A DNA stretch of 64,000 bases from Fibrella rubiginis (GCF_017353185.1 NZ_JAFMYV010000014.1:94185-158184); one strand, 5' to 3'; shown: positions 9,863 through 18,332, counted from the first letter of the stretch. Notes: a model not told the origin generated them from the letters alone. Made by a program: numbers and translations.

Positions 9863-9914
9863 AAAAACCGGTTTATAGCTACCAAACATGTTTGGTAGCT
9901 ATAAACCGGTTTTT
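9863..9914. terminator. Perfect 52-bp palindrome, terminator-like
   Basis: Two 26-base arms (9863-9888 and 9889-9914) pair perfectly with no unpaired centre. The arm ends are A5 on the left and T5 on the right, so the RNA hairpin can terminate ribD on the plus strand and the AT-hook-like gene on the minus strand. It is longer and more perfect than an ordinary terminator. Confidence 0.75.
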
Positions 9915-9979
9915 AAAATAAGTCGATTAGAACAATACTACTAGATAAATTATTCGCACTCGACTTGCCGCGTTATGTA

Positions 9980-10474
9980 TTAGGCGGCGACTTCTGTTTT
10001 TCTGGGCCGACCACGTTTTTTACCCGTTGCTGAAACGGCAGCCTTTACTTTTGGTTCGCTGTCTTTCAGTTGCAACTCGTAGCCATTCATTCCATCCTGG
10101 CTAAATTCTTTCACAACAAAAGCATGCTTGGCTCCTTTATAATCCAAGCCATTATTAGTTAATACACCGGCTAATTCGATGCCATAGCTACGTCCGGCTT
10201 TTACCAGATCAAAACCATCGGCCTGTGCATCTGTTTGCACCAAGTATAGGGAAGATATCTTCCGCTTGCCTTCCTGAACACCTACTTTAAAGCGCATTGG
10301 CGAAGACCCCAGGTCAAGAGCCGCCGCTGTTTTTACGGGGAACACAATGATTCCCTTAGCCGAGATAGTACCCGTCAGCGTAGGCTGTTTTTTCGATTTT
10401 CTGGGCTTGTCCGATTTCTTTCGGGCCTTCTGATTGTCCTGAGACGTAAAAAAACGAATGCTTTTCTCTTTCAT
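9980..10474 (-). CDS. Small basic protein with an AT-hook-like C-terminus
   Basis: 164 residues from the ATG at 10474 (MKEKSIRFFTSQ); an upstream in-frame extension to 10591 looks non-coding. I do not recognise the family. A strongly basic stretch (about 15-32, KARKKSDKPRKSKKQ) precedes a globular middle of about 110 residues rich in beta-type alternation (GIIVFPVKTAA, MRFKVGV, ISSLYLVQT). The C-terminus KKRGRPRK contains the AT-hook core RGRPRK. Both ends could bind DNA, so a nucleoid- or chromatin-like role is possible but inferred. The gene and its flanks are more AT-rich than the neighbours, which may mark transfer. Confidence 0.75.
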   Translation of the reverse strand: MKEKSIRFFTSQDNQKARKKSDKPRKSKKQPTLTGTISAKGIIVFPVKTAAALDLGSSPMRFKVGVQEGKRKISSLYLVQTDAQADGFDLVKAGRSYGIELAGVLTNNGLDYKGAKHAFVVKEFSQDGMNGYELQLKDSEPKVKAAVSATGKKRGRPRKTEVAA

Positions 10475-10624
10475 GTGCTTCAATGTTTTGCGGTCTGTCT
10501 TGTGTTTATGTACCAGATGAACACAGGTGAAAAATACCGGTTTATCATATACATATTGCAAATCTATTAATTTGAGAATATTCCATGTCAATTATCAATA
10601 GAAATAATTGAAATAAATTATTAA

Positions 10625-11845
10625 TCAGACCAAAGGCTTGCCATTTACCCATACACTCTGCACACTTAATGGACTATTAAGTCGTACTAAATTAGCCGTG
10701 TATCCTACGTCAATTTTACCAATCTCGTGCGATAGACCAATTTGTTTTGCGGGTATTTCGGTTGTCATTCGTAATACATCCAGCAATGGTAAGCCCACTG
10801 TTTTTACGCAAAACTGAAGGCAGTCGGAAAGGGAAATGGCTGTGCCGGCCAATTTTCCTTCGTCATTTCCGTATCGTCCATACGCTGGCTGACCCGGTTC
10901 ACCCGTACCGCGCAAATACTGGACAACAAATTCGCCGAGTGCAAACCTGGCCCGTGGCCCCGTTGTAACACCCGCAGGAGGAACAAAAAGCGCGTCTGAT
11001 ATCAGAAAAAGGCGGTCTGGCCCCAGCACACGATGCGCGAGCCGGATCGCGGCCGGGTCGCAGTGGTAGCCGTCGGCCACCATACTGGTGATGGCAGTGG
11101 CATGATCAAAAATAGCCCCTACAATACCGGGTTCGCGGCTTTCAAAGCCTCGCATGGCGTTATACAGATGCGTGGCCAGTGGAAATCCTGCGCCCGTAAC
11201 GTCGGCTTCATCAAAAGCCTGCATCGCTTCGGCGTAAGTGGCATTGCTGTGCCCAAGCGACAGGCGTGTGCGAGGGTGTTTGAGTCTGTAAAGCGCTTCC
11301 CGCTGTGCAGAAGACAGTATTTCGGGGGCCAGCGTAAGAATTGAAATCACGTCGGCGTTGGTACTAAACAGGGCTTCCAGTTCGCCCTCGGCAGGCGGTC
11401 TCACAAAAGCCGCCCGATGCGCCCCGCGTTTGATTGGGTTGAAATACGGGCCTTCCAGATGAATGCCTGGTACCTGCAGCGGTTGTTCGTCACGAACCAC
11501 TTTCACCGCGGCCATTGCCCGCTGCATTTCCTCCAGCGATGTGGAATGCATGGTAGGCAATATGGTTGTGCTACCGCGACGGGCATGACTAAGCCAGATG
11601 TGCCTTACAGCCTCAGGGGTGGGGTTTTCGTTCAGAAACTCCTGTACCCCTCCGTATAGCTGGAGATCGATAAGACCCGGTATCAGGTAGTCGCCGCCAA
11701 AATCGATGACCGTGGCTGAATTATTCACTAATCCCTGCCCAACGGCCGAAATGAGCCCTTCGTTGACGAGTACATCGGTATTGGGCTGGAGACTACCGCC
11801 GGTGAAGACCGTAGCGTTTTTGAAAAGAAGCTGATGTGAGTCCAA
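10625..11845 (-). CDS. nagA: N-acetylglucosamine-6-phosphate deacetylase
   Basis: 406 residues. An amidohydrolase fold with the family's marks: DLQLYGG near the N-terminus, the metal-binding HLEGPYFNP, LGHSNATYAEA, THLYNAM and the catalytic-Asp region LISDAL. It removes acetate from GlcNAc-6-P, giving glucosamine-6-P for NagB. The start must be the TTG at 11845: an in-frame TGA lies two codons upstream and the fold begins immediately (LLFKNATVFTGG). That TTG falls inside a degenerate heptad-repeat element. GH20 and NagB, the steps before and after, are also in the window but in separate transcription units. Confidence 0.93.
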   Translation of the reverse strand: MDSHQLLFKNATVFTGGSLQPNTDVLVNEGLISAVGQGLVNNSATVIDFGGDYLIPGLIDLQLYGGVQEFLNENPTPEAVRHIWLSHARRGSTTILPTMHSTSLEEMQRAMAAVKVVRDEQPLQVPGIHLEGPYFNPIKRGAHRAAFVRPPAEGELEALFSTNADVISILTLAPEILSSAQREALYRLKHPRTRLSLGHSNATYAEAMQAFDEADVTGAGFPLATHLYNAMRGFESREPGIVGAIFDHATAITSMVADGYHCDPAAIRLAHRVLGPDRLFLISDALFVPPAGVTTGPRARFALGEFVVQYLRGTGEPGQPAYGRYGNDEGKLAGTAISLSDCLQFCVKTVGLPLLDVLRMTTEIPAKQIGLSHEIGKIDVGYTANLVRLNSPLSVQSVWVNGKPLV

Positions 11846-11968
11846 GGTTCAATGGTTAACGTTTAATGTTTTCTGTTGCTACTGATTAATGCCAGACAAC
11901 CAGTTTGCTACTTAACTGAGGCAAAAATCACGACAAAATGACGTCAAACCTTGACCGTTAGACCTTGA
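11842..11968. repeat. Degenerate heptad-repeat element between aroE and nagA
   Basis: The left part (about 11842-11870) shows successive 7-base units of the form YAANGNT, the right part (about 11938-11968), read on the other strand, shows the same type of unit (TCAAGGT, CTAACGG). The arms are only weakly complementary. The unit type matches the elements at 31930 and 35319. The left end carries the TTG start of nagA. Confidence 0.5.
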
Positions 11969-11970
11969 CT

Positions 11971-12726
11971 TTATTTTTCCTGCCAGATAGCCCAGGCTTT
12001 TTCGGCTTGCAGAACCAGCATTTGATAGCCATTCATAACGGTAGCTCCCTGTGCCTGCCCGCGACGCATAAACTCGGTCTCGGCGGGGTTGTAGATCAGG
12101 TCATACAAAAAGTGGTGGGCCGTTATTAATTCGTAGGGTAGATCAGGTGCAGCGTTTACAGCAGGATACATACCTACTGGTGAGCAATTGATAACCAAAT
12201 AATAGTCAGAAATCAGCGTGGAGATATCAGCGTATACAATTCCGTTGGCATCGGGCTTGCGCGATACTATTTTGTAAGAAATGCCCAGGTCATCCAGCGC
12301 GGCTACCACCGCTTTCGAGGCCCCGCCCGTACCCAGTACTAACGCCTTCATCGTTGCCAAATCTGTTAGGCTTCGCGCTTTGCTCCAGGCCTCCTCCAAC
12401 GATTGCCGGAAACCGTAATAATCTGAATTAAATCCAGTTTTGGTGCCGTCTTTTTCAAGCCGAATAACGTTGACGGCACCTACTTTTTTGGCTGAACTAT
12501 CGAGCTGGTCTAAGAAAGGCAGGACTGCCGTTTTGTGGGGAATGGTTACGTTCAATCCCTGCAATCCCGCCAGGGTAAACAGAGCAGGTAGCGCCTGCGC
12601 AATGTCGGGCATGTCGAACAAATCATAGCGGGCATTGGTGATGCCTTCGCGGGCGAATTTTTCGGAGAAATATTTCTGAGAAAATGAATGCGTGAGTGGG
12701 TGGCCAATGAGTCCGTAGCGTGTCAT
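11971..12726 (-). CDS. aroE: Shikimate dehydrogenase
   Basis: 251 residues from the ATG at 12726, which gives the canonical N-terminus RYGLIGHPLTHSFS. Further family motifs are NVTIPHKTAVLPFLD (shikimate-binding, with the catalytic Lys), NSDYYGF, and the NADP-binding VLGTGGASKAVVAAL. The C-terminus has YQMLVLQAEKAWAIW. The enzyme reduces 3-dehydroshikimate to shikimate with NADPH in the cytoplasmic pathway to aromatic amino acids and chorismate. It is upstream of nagA on the same strand, 125 bases away across a repeat element, so cotranscription is uncertain. Confidence 0.95.
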   Translation of the reverse strand: MTRYGLIGHPLTHSFSQKYFSEKFAREGITNARYDLFDMPDIAQALPALFTLAGLQGLNVTIPHKTAVLPFLDQLDSSAKKVGAVNVIRLEKDGTKTGFNSDYYGFRQSLEEAWSKARSLTDLATMKALVLGTGGASKAVVAALDDLGISYKIVSRKPDANGIVYADISTLISDYYLVINCSPVGMYPAVNAAPDLPYELITAHHFLYDLIYNPAETEFMRRGQAQGATVMNGYQMLVLQAEKAWAIWQEK

Positions 12727-12836
12727 ATATGTAAAAGTACGGGTGCTTCGGGAATTGGCCGCTTCCACGAAACGTTGTATCTTTATCTATCCATAATCGC
12801 AGCCAATTCGGTTGCCATCCAACTGCTATTGACTGC

Positions 12837-13376
12837 GTGTATTGTATCGTCGATGTTGAAACGACCGGGGGCGTAAAAGGTCCCGCCCGCCTTACCGAAA
12901 TTGCCCTGATTCGTCATGACGGCCATCAAATTGTGGACGAATTTCAGACGCTGCTTAATCCGGGCCATCCCATTCCCCCTTTTATTAGCCAACTCACCCG
13001 TATTACCGATGCGATGGTGGCCAGTGCGCCTACCTTCGATCAGGTAGCCGACCGGGTTTATGAAATCACCGAGGGTGCCATTTTTGTGGCCCACAACGTG
13101 ATGTTCGACTTTGGCTTCCTGCAAAAAGAGATGCGGTGGCTCGACCGTGATTTTCACCGGCGCACCTTGTGTACGGTACGTTCCAGCCGCAAGATCATTC
13201 CAGGTCTTCCGTCCTACAGCCTTGGTAAGCTTTGCCGGTCATTGGATATCCCCGTCTCGGCCCGCCATCGCGCCTATGGCGATGCCGCTGCTACCGTGAA
13301 ACTATTTGAATTGCTCCTGCAAAACGACCGCCACGGTCATATTCCAAGGCCAAAGGCGGCATTGGTGACTGTCTAA
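12837..13376 (+). CDS. DnaQ-like 3'-5' exonuclease (DEDDh family)
   Basis: 179 residues from a GTG at 12837; there is no ATG nearby, and the first catalytic motif (CIVDVETTGG) begins at residue 3, so little can be missing. The DEDDh residues are visible: Asp/Glu in VDVETT, Asp in HNVMFDFGFL, and the His-Asp of HRAYGDA near the C-terminus. The family includes the proofreading epsilon subunit of DNA polymerase III and stand-alone nucleases. At this length, without a polymerase or GIY-YIG domain, it could be either. It is divergent from aroE. Confidence 0.88.
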   Translation: MYCIVDVETTGGVKGPARLTEIALIRHDGHQIVDEFQTLLNPGHPIPPFISQLTRITDAMVASAPTFDQVADRVYEITEGAIFVAHNVMFDFGFLQKEMRWLDRDFHRRTLCTVRSSRKIIPGLPSYSLGKLCRSLDIPVSARHRAYGDAAATVKLFELLLQNDRHGHIPRPKAALVTV

Positions 13377-13504
13377 GGGTTGCTATGCTGTCAGCTTAAC
13401 GTGAGCCGACACATTAGTCGATTCTAACATCGCCCTCCGTTTGGTGTTATCCTAACACGTACAGCCGCCTGTTTTATCAATGGGCATACTCGCTGTAAAC
13501 TGTT

Positions 13505-14629
13505 ATGGAAGATAAAGAACTGGGTATTGGCGTGATTGGCATGGGCGGCTTCGGGCTGTTTGCCGTGCAGCAATTCTTGCAACATCCCCACACCAGATTA
13601 GTGGCCATTGCCGGGTCACGGCGTGAAGAGGCCATCCGTACGGCCGAGCGTTTTGGAGCCGATCAACTGGCTACCATCGACGAATTGGTAGCCCATCCCG
13701 CTGTGGACCTGGTCTATATTGCTACTCCGCCGTTTTTGCATTACGAACAGGCAATGCTCGCTCTGGAGGCTGGGAAGCACGTTATCTGCGAAAAGCCGCT
13801 GGCCATGAACCCCGAGCAGGGCCGCGAAATGCTGGCGAAAGCCGAAGAGAAAGGCTTACTGATGGTGACGAACCTGATGCAGCGTTACAACCCCCTCTTT
13901 GCCCGAATCAAAACGCTCATCGACAAAAACCTGCTGGGCGATTTTCTGCACGGCTACTTCGAAAACTACGCCGGCGACGAGGGCCTGAAACCGGAACACT
14001 GGTTCTGGAACAGGGAGCAGTCGGGCGGTATTTTCATTGAACACGGCGTCCATTTTTTCGACCTTTTTGCCGGGTGGCTTGGCAAAGGTGAGGTTGTTTC
14101 AGCACAGGTAATCAAGCGTCCCAACAGCGCGGATATAGAAGATCAGGTGCAGGCCACAGTACGGTATGGCACGGAAGAGACGGGCCATAAACTGGTCAAT
14201 TTCTACCACGGATTCACCCAAACCGGGCGCATGGACCGGCAGGAAATGAGACTCGTTTTTGAGCGGGGCGACATTACGCTCTATGAATGGGTACCCACCC
14301 GTATGGTGCTCCGCTGCGTAGCCGACGAGGCCACCACCCGCGCTCTAATGGACCTTTTCCCCGATGCCCAACTAAACGTGACCGCCAACATCGACCCCAG
14401 GAAACCCATTGGCGGACGCCACAAAACGTTCTCCGTTTACCAACAAATTGAGATCAAATTTGGCTTCGATGTGGAGAAGCAACACCGCTATAGTGAACTA
14501 CTCCGGCTTATGTTCCGCGATCAGGTAGCGGCCATCAAACAACCCGGCGTGCACCGCATTATTTCGGAGGAAAACGGCCTCAGCAGCCTGGAAACGGCGT
14601 TTGTTGCCGATCAGATGGCGCGCATGTAG
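13505..14629 (+). CDS. Gfo/Idh/MocA family oxidoreductase
   Basis: 374 residues. The N-terminal Rossmann domain (about 1-125) begins GIGVIGMGGFGLFAVQQF and has VYIATPPFLHYEQ and the EKPLAM segment with the catalytic-region Lys. The C-terminal substrate domain follows (about 135-340, GGIFIEHGVHFFDLFAGW). The family consists of NAD(P)-dependent dehydrogenases acting on sugars, inositols or related molecules. The substrate cannot be assigned. Its stop codon lies in the left arm of an inverted repeat. It is just upstream of nagB, which has its own promoter. Confidence 0.9.
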   Translation: MEDKELGIGVIGMGGFGLFAVQQFLQHPHTRLVAIAGSRREEAIRTAERFGADQLATIDELVAHPAVDLVYIATPPFLHYEQAMLALEAGKHVICEKPLAMNPEQGREMLAKAEEKGLLMVTNLMQRYNPLFARIKTLIDKNLLGDFLHGYFENYAGDEGLKPEHWFWNREQSGGIFIEHGVHFFDLFAGWLGKGEVVSAQVIKRPNSADIEDQVQATVRYGTEETGHKLVNFYHGFTQTGRMDRQEMRLVFERGDITLYEWVPTRMVLRCVADEATTRALMDLFPDAQLNVTANIDPRKPIGGRHKTFSVYQQIEIKFGFDVEKQHRYSELLRLMFRDQVAAIKQPGVHRIISEENGLSSLETAFVADQMARM

Positions 14630-14667
14630 GGGCGGCCACGACCGATTCGGTTATGGGCCGCCCCTAC
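14626..14667. terminator. GC-rich hairpin containing the upstream stop codon
   Basis: Perfect 12-base arms (14626-14637 and 14656-14667) around an 18-base spacer that itself can form ACCGA/TCGGT. The TAG of the oxidoreductase gene (14627-14629) is inside the left arm. There is no T-run, so termination is less certain than a hairpin role. Confidence 0.55.
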
Positions 14668-14755
14668 TGCGCTAACGTTGGCACAAACAGGTAATAACTG
14701 CCTCACAAACCGCCCCTTTCCTCCACTCTTCCTTTCCTCCTTCCTCCCTTCAATC

Positions 14756-14763
14756 TACCTTTG
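14756..14763 (+). promoter_or_regulatory. -7 promoter element TACCTTTG of nagB
   Basis: An exact match to the Bacteroidota TAnnTTTG -7 consensus, 25 bases before the ATG at 14789. A pyrimidine-rich tract (about 14712-14750) lies directly upstream, and no clear TTG -33 element is visible in it. Confidence 0.6.
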
Positions 14764-14788
14764 CGGCTCAATCAACCGCCAACACAGT

Positions 14789-16750
14789 ATGATTGCTGAG
14801 CCTGCTCATACCGACGCGCCCTTCAGTGGCCCCCTCCAGTCGGCAATAACGTATGAAAAAATTCCCACCAACATCTACGCCGACGCCAAGGCAGCATCAC
14901 GGGCAGTAGCCCACGAGATTGCTGACCTTATCCGGCAGAAGCAGGGCGAAGGCAAACCCTGCATCCTAGGCCTTGCCACGGGGTCGTCGCCGAAAACGGT
15001 GTATGCCGAACTGATCAGGATGCACCGCGAGGAGGGGCTGAGCTTTCGGAACGTGGTGTCGTTCAACCTCGACGAATATTTCCCGATGGAACCCGACTCG
15101 CTGCAAAGCTATTGGCGGTTCATGCGGGAGCAACTGTTTGACCACGTCGATATTCCGGCGGGTAATTATCATGTACCTGATGGTACTTTGCCGCCCGACA
15201 AAGTAGCTCAGTTTGCCAAGCAATATGATCAGCAAATTACTGACGCAGGCGGGCTTGATTTTCAACTATTAGGCATTGGCGGCAACGGTCATATCGGTTT
15301 CAACGAACCGGGTTCGCTTATCAACAGCCACACGCGCCTGATGATGCTTGACCACTCGACGCGGGCTGCCGCGTCGGTCGATTTTGGTGGGTTGCCCCGC
15401 ACCCCGCGCAAGGCGATCACGATGGGTGTAGCCAGTATTTTGGCGGCCAAACGGATAGTATTATTGGCATGGGGTGAGCGCAAAGCCCCCGTTATTGCCA
15501 GTGCTGTGGAAGGCACCGTAACCGAGACGAACCCCGCCTCGTATCTGCAAACGCACCCCAACGCCCTGTTCGTGATCGACGAAGCGGCGGCGTCGGACCT
15601 AACCCGGATGCGTACGCCCTGGCTGGTAGATTCGGTGACGTGGGACAATGCGATGAAGAAAAAGGCGGTCACGTACCTGTCGATGACGTTACAAAAGCCG
15701 ATTCTGAAACTGACCGACCGCGATTATAACGACAACGGTGTCAGCGATTTACTGGCGCAATACGGTCAGGCCTACGATATCAATATCGACGTGTTCAACC
15801 AGCTTCAGCACACCATTACGGGCTGGCCTGGTGGCAAACCCAACGCCGACGACACCAACCGTCCCGAACGCGCCCTGCCCGAACGGAAACGGGTACTCAT
15901 CTTTAGCCCCCACCCCGATGATGACATCATCTCGATGGGGGGTACGTTCCAGCGTCTTGTTGATCAGGGACACGACGTGCACGTGGGCTATCAGACTTCC
16001 GGCAACATTGCCGTGGCCGATGATGAAGCGCTACGCTTCACGGACTTTGTGGTCGATTTCAACAAACAGTTCGGCATCGAAAGTCCCGAAGCCACGCATG
16101 TTTTCCAGGATGCAGCGGCCTTCTTGCGGACCAAAAAAGACTCGGATATGGACATCGACGAACTACGCTACGTGAAAGGCGTAATTCGGCGGGGCGAGGC
16201 CAAGTCAACCTGCCGGTTCGTGGGTATTCCCGTGGAAAACGCGCACTTTATGAACCTGCCGTTCTATGAAACAGGCAAGGTGGAAAAGAAGCCGCTGGGC
16301 GAAGACGATATCCGGATCACGATGGAGCTAATCGAGAAAATCAAGCCGCACCAGATCTACGCTGCTGGCGATCTGGCTGATCCGCACGGTACGCATAAAG
16401 TGTGTCTGGACGCTGTTCTGGAGGCTGTGAAACGCCTGCGCCGCGCCGACCCCACGCCCGCCAACTTCATGAATGACTGCTGGGTGTGGCTCTACCGGGG
16501 TGCCTGGGCCGAGTGGGACATCCACGAGATCGAGATGGCCGTACCGATGTCGCCCGATCAGGTGATGAAGAAGCGGCTGGGCATTTTCAAGCACCAGTCG
16601 CAGAAAGACGGGGTAGTATACCAGGGTACGGATGCCCGCGAGTTCTGGCAACGCGCCGAAGAGCGCAACCGCACCACCGCCAGCCGCTACAACCGCCTCG
16701 GCCTGGCCGAATACGAAGCCATGGAAGCGTTTGTGAGGTGGAAGGGATAG
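14789..16750 (+). CDS. nagB: Glucosamine-6-phosphate deaminase fused to a PIG-L deacetylase domain
   Basis: 653 residues from the ATG at 14789; the in-frame stretch before it is a pyrimidine-rich promoter region, not protein. Residues about 20-310 are NagB: LGLATGSSPKTVYAEL, SFNLDEYFPM, GIGGNGHIGFNEPGS with the catalytic His, and LLAWGERKA. Residues about 370-610 are a PIG-L (LmbE) domain with the zinc motif SPHPDDDIISMGG and AGDLADPHGTHKV. NagB converts glucosamine-6-P to fructose-6-P and ammonia. The PIG-L half may deacetylate an N-acetylated sugar. The fusion is, to my knowledge, common in Bacteroidota, but the second activity is an inference. The promoter element TACCTTTG precedes it. Confidence 0.94.
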   Translation: MIAEPAHTDAPFSGPLQSAITYEKIPTNIYADAKAASRAVAHEIADLIRQKQGEGKPCILGLATGSSPKTVYAELIRMHREEGLSFRNVVSFNLDEYFPMEPDSLQSYWRFMREQLFDHVDIPAGNYHVPDGTLPPDKVAQFAKQYDQQITDAGGLDFQLLGIGGNGHIGFNEPGSLINSHTRLMMLDHSTRAAASVDFGGLPRTPRKAITMGVASILAAKRIVLLAWGERKAPVIASAVEGTVTETNPASYLQTHPNALFVIDEAAASDLTRMRTPWLVDSVTWDNAMKKKAVTYLSMTLQKPILKLTDRDYNDNGVSDLLAQYGQAYDINIDVFNQLQHTITGWPGGKPNADDTNRPERALPERKRVLIFSPHPDDDIISMGGTFQRLVDQGHDVHVGYQTSGNIAVADDEALRFTDFVVDFNKQFGIESPEATHVFQDAAAFLRTKKDSDMDIDELRYVKGVIRRGEAKSTCRFVGIPVENAHFMNLPFYETGKVEKKPLGEDDIRITMELIEKIKPHQIYAAGDLADPHGTHKVCLDAVLEAVKRLRRADPTPANFMNDCWVWLYRGAWAEWDIHEIEMAVPMSPDQVMKKRLGIFKHQSQKDGVVYQGTDAREFWQRAEERNRTTASRYNRLGLAEYEAMEAFVRWKG

Positions 16751-16773
16751 AGAATGAAAAATGTAAAATGAAG

Positions 16774-16807
16774 AATGGCTCCGCGAGACTAATCTTGCGG
16801 AGCCATT
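16774..16807 (+). terminator. Rho-independent terminator of nagB
   Basis: Perfect 11-base arms AATGGCTCCGC (16774-16784) and its complement (16797-16807) with a 12-base loop, followed by a T-run. It lies 24 bases after the stop of the fused deaminase. Confidence 0.85.
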
Positions 16808-16839
16808 TTTGTGATGTTGCCCTTGATAAATCTGTCGGC

Positions 16840-17037
16840 TTATAGTTGTCCCACGGCGTCGAGCACCTCTTTTACAACTTTGGGGTGCAGGCTTTTACCA
16901 CTGTGAAATGGAATGACAATTCTCGTCTTATCTTTCAGGTAGATGCGATGGCTTCCTTTAGTACGGATCAGTACGAAACCATGTTGGAGGAGAAGCCGCT
17001 CGGCTTCTTTGGCCTCCATGACGGGTAGCTTAGGCAA
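16840..17037 (-). CDS. hicA: HicA-type mRNA interferase toxin
   Basis: 65 residues, the family's usual length. It shows the double-stranded-RNA-binding-like fold marks: MPKLPVMEAKEAERLLLQ at the N-terminus, GSHRIYL with the catalytic His, and the PFHSGKSLHP loop. The start is a TTG at 17037, which gives the family's PKLP N-terminus and overlaps hicB by 8 bases; an ATG at 17019 is the alternative. HicA cleaves mRNA when free. The antitoxin gene lies upstream in the same operon, an order (B before A) opposite to the best-known E. coli hicAB. Confidence 0.88.
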   Translation of the reverse strand: MPKLPVMEAKEAERLLLQHGFVLIRTKGSHRIYLKDKTRIVIPFHSGKSLHPKVVKEVLDAVGQL

Positions 17038-17254
17038 GGGCTACTTCAATAGTTGAGGTGATAATCTCATGTCCAAGCAGCTCAACAACGTCATCGGGTG
17101 GCATCGTTTCTAAATACAATTCAATCGCCTCCTGAATATTGTCACGAGCTTCTTCAAAGGTGTCGCCCTGCGACTGACAGCCTTTTAATTGTGGACAGTA
17201 GACATAATAGCCATTTTCGTCTTTCTCGTAAATCACATTAACGTTGTATGTCAT
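17030..17254 (-). CDS. hicB: HicB-type antitoxin
   Basis: 74 residues. The partly degraded RNase-H-like HicB fold is seen in VNVIYEKDENGYYVYCPQL, GCQSQGDTFEEARDNIQEAI and LYLE. It ends after about 70 residues without an obvious helix-turn-helix or ribbon-helix-helix tail, so it resembles the short HicB-like antitoxins; autoregulation would need a partner or another site. It is first in the operon and its end overlaps hicA. The pair is expected to neutralise HicA by direct binding. Nothing nearby shows a mobile element. Confidence 0.87.
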   Translation of the reverse strand: MTYNVNVIYEKDENGYYVYCPQLKGCQSQGDTFEEARDNIQEAIELYLETMPPDDVVELLGHEIITSTIEVALA

Positions 17255-17335
17255 GCATTCAGTTAATTGAGGACTATAAATACTCGCTACAGGGTTATTG
17301 AAGTCAGACGAATATACGAATGATTATGCATTAAA

Positions 17336-17372
17336 AAGGGCGGGCATCAATGATTAACATTGGCCCGCCCTT
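17336..17372 (-). terminator. Terminator of the duplicated helical protein gene
   Basis: Perfect 10-base arms (17336-17345 and 17363-17372) with an inner AATG/CATT pair. Read on the minus strand it ends in a T-run. It lies 37 bases after the stop of the gene at 17409-18134. Confidence 0.8.
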
Positions 17373-17408
17373 CCTATAAGTACGTTCTAAAAACTACCTT
17401 AACAAACT

Positions 17409-18134
17409 TCAGCTCAATGGCCCGGCGAAGCTGGTCAGGGCAGTGGCGAGGTTGGTTAGGTCGGTGCTGAAGGGGCCGTCGGGGGTGTTGTTGGCGTAGT
17501 CCTGCACGGTGCCGGCCAGTTCGCGCATGAGGCGCTCGGTGGTGCGCATGTCGCCCTCGTTGAGCGCGTCGCGGAGTTGCATCAGCGAGGCTTCGAGCCA
17601 TTGCGTGCTCACCTCCGAACGAACCACGGTGATCCAGTCTTCCACCATTACGGCACCCTGTTCGGGTGAGGCGGCTGAGGTACCACCGGCCAGCGTTTCC
17701 AGCGTGTTGTTAAACATCATCTGGGCACGATCGGCGGGGTTATAAAGGTCGTAGATGGTGCCTTCAGAGGGTTGGTTTTCGGCCAATTGGCTGTCATCAC
17801 CAACGCGGTTGATATCTGTAGCGAACGAGCGTAGTGAGTCAGCCAGTTTGGTGAGGTTTTCGCCGGTTTCGCCTTCCACGCCGCGGGCAATGGTCTGGGT
17901 TTGTCCCGCCAACTGGTTCAGGAAATTCTTCACGCGATGGGCGTCGGGCGTGGGGTTCAGCAGTTCGTCGTAGAGGTCGGCGAGTTGCTTGTTTACCTCA
18001 TCGGCACCGTCAGCGTTTTTCAGTGCTGACTGCCATTCTTTGATTAAATCGGCCCCACTGCTGGGTTGCGCGTCACTTTTTGCCAGTGTGTGGAGGGTAT
18101 TTTGCAGAATCGTCTGCGGATAAGACTGTGCCAT
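17409..18134 (-). CDS. Internally duplicated helical protein of unknown function
   Basis: 241 residues from the ATG at 18134 (MAQSYPQTILQNTL). No family recognised. The two halves look like copies: each begins near an ILQNTLHTLA or MFNNTLETLA helix, continues with LIKEWQSAL or MVEDWITVV, then a helix ending LRDALNEGD-like, then LNQLAGQTQTIA or MRELAGTVQDYA, and ends TKLADSLRSFA or TNLATALTSFA. So the protein is about two 110-residue all-helical units joined by an acidic linker. There is no signal peptide or membrane segment. It is monocistronic with its own terminator. Confidence 0.82.
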   Translation of the reverse strand: MAQSYPQTILQNTLHTLAKSDAQPSSGADLIKEWQSALKNADGADEVNKQLADLYDELLNPTPDAHRVKNFLNQLAGQTQTIARGVEGETGENLTKLADSLRSFATDINRVGDDSQLAENQPSEGTIYDLYNPADRAQMMFNNTLETLAGGTSAASPEQGAVMVEDWITVVRSEVSTQWLEASLMQLRDALNEGDMRTTERLMRELAGTVQDYANNTPDGPFSTDLTNLATALTSFAGPLS

Positions 18135-18268
18135 AATCGGGATTCGTTGAGTACGTGATTGACTACTCACCGAACCATTCCCCCGTCCGAATGTTCGGTT
18201 ATCCTAGTAAAGCGCTTGACCTATATCTGCTTACAGCTAACCTCATAACCTGGCCAGATCAATCTATA

Positions 18269-18307
18269 CGAAAAAGGGGCAACGCCATTGGCGTTGCCCC
18301 TTTTTCG
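18269..18307. terminator. Strong hairpin terminator of the propeller-like gene
   Basis: Perfect 18-base arms (18269-18286 and 18290-18307) with a 3-base loop and A5/T5 ends. It lies 26 bases after the stop of the minus-strand gene at 18333 and would also function in the plus direction. Confidence 0.9.
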
Positions 18308-18332
18308 TGGAAAACAAGTTGATCGAAACCAA

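Noticed and set aside
14678..14788. N-terminal extension of nagB by 37 residues
   Set aside because: The stretch is a pyrimidine-rich tract with a promoter element TACCTTTG inside it; the family N-terminus starts at the ATG at 14789.
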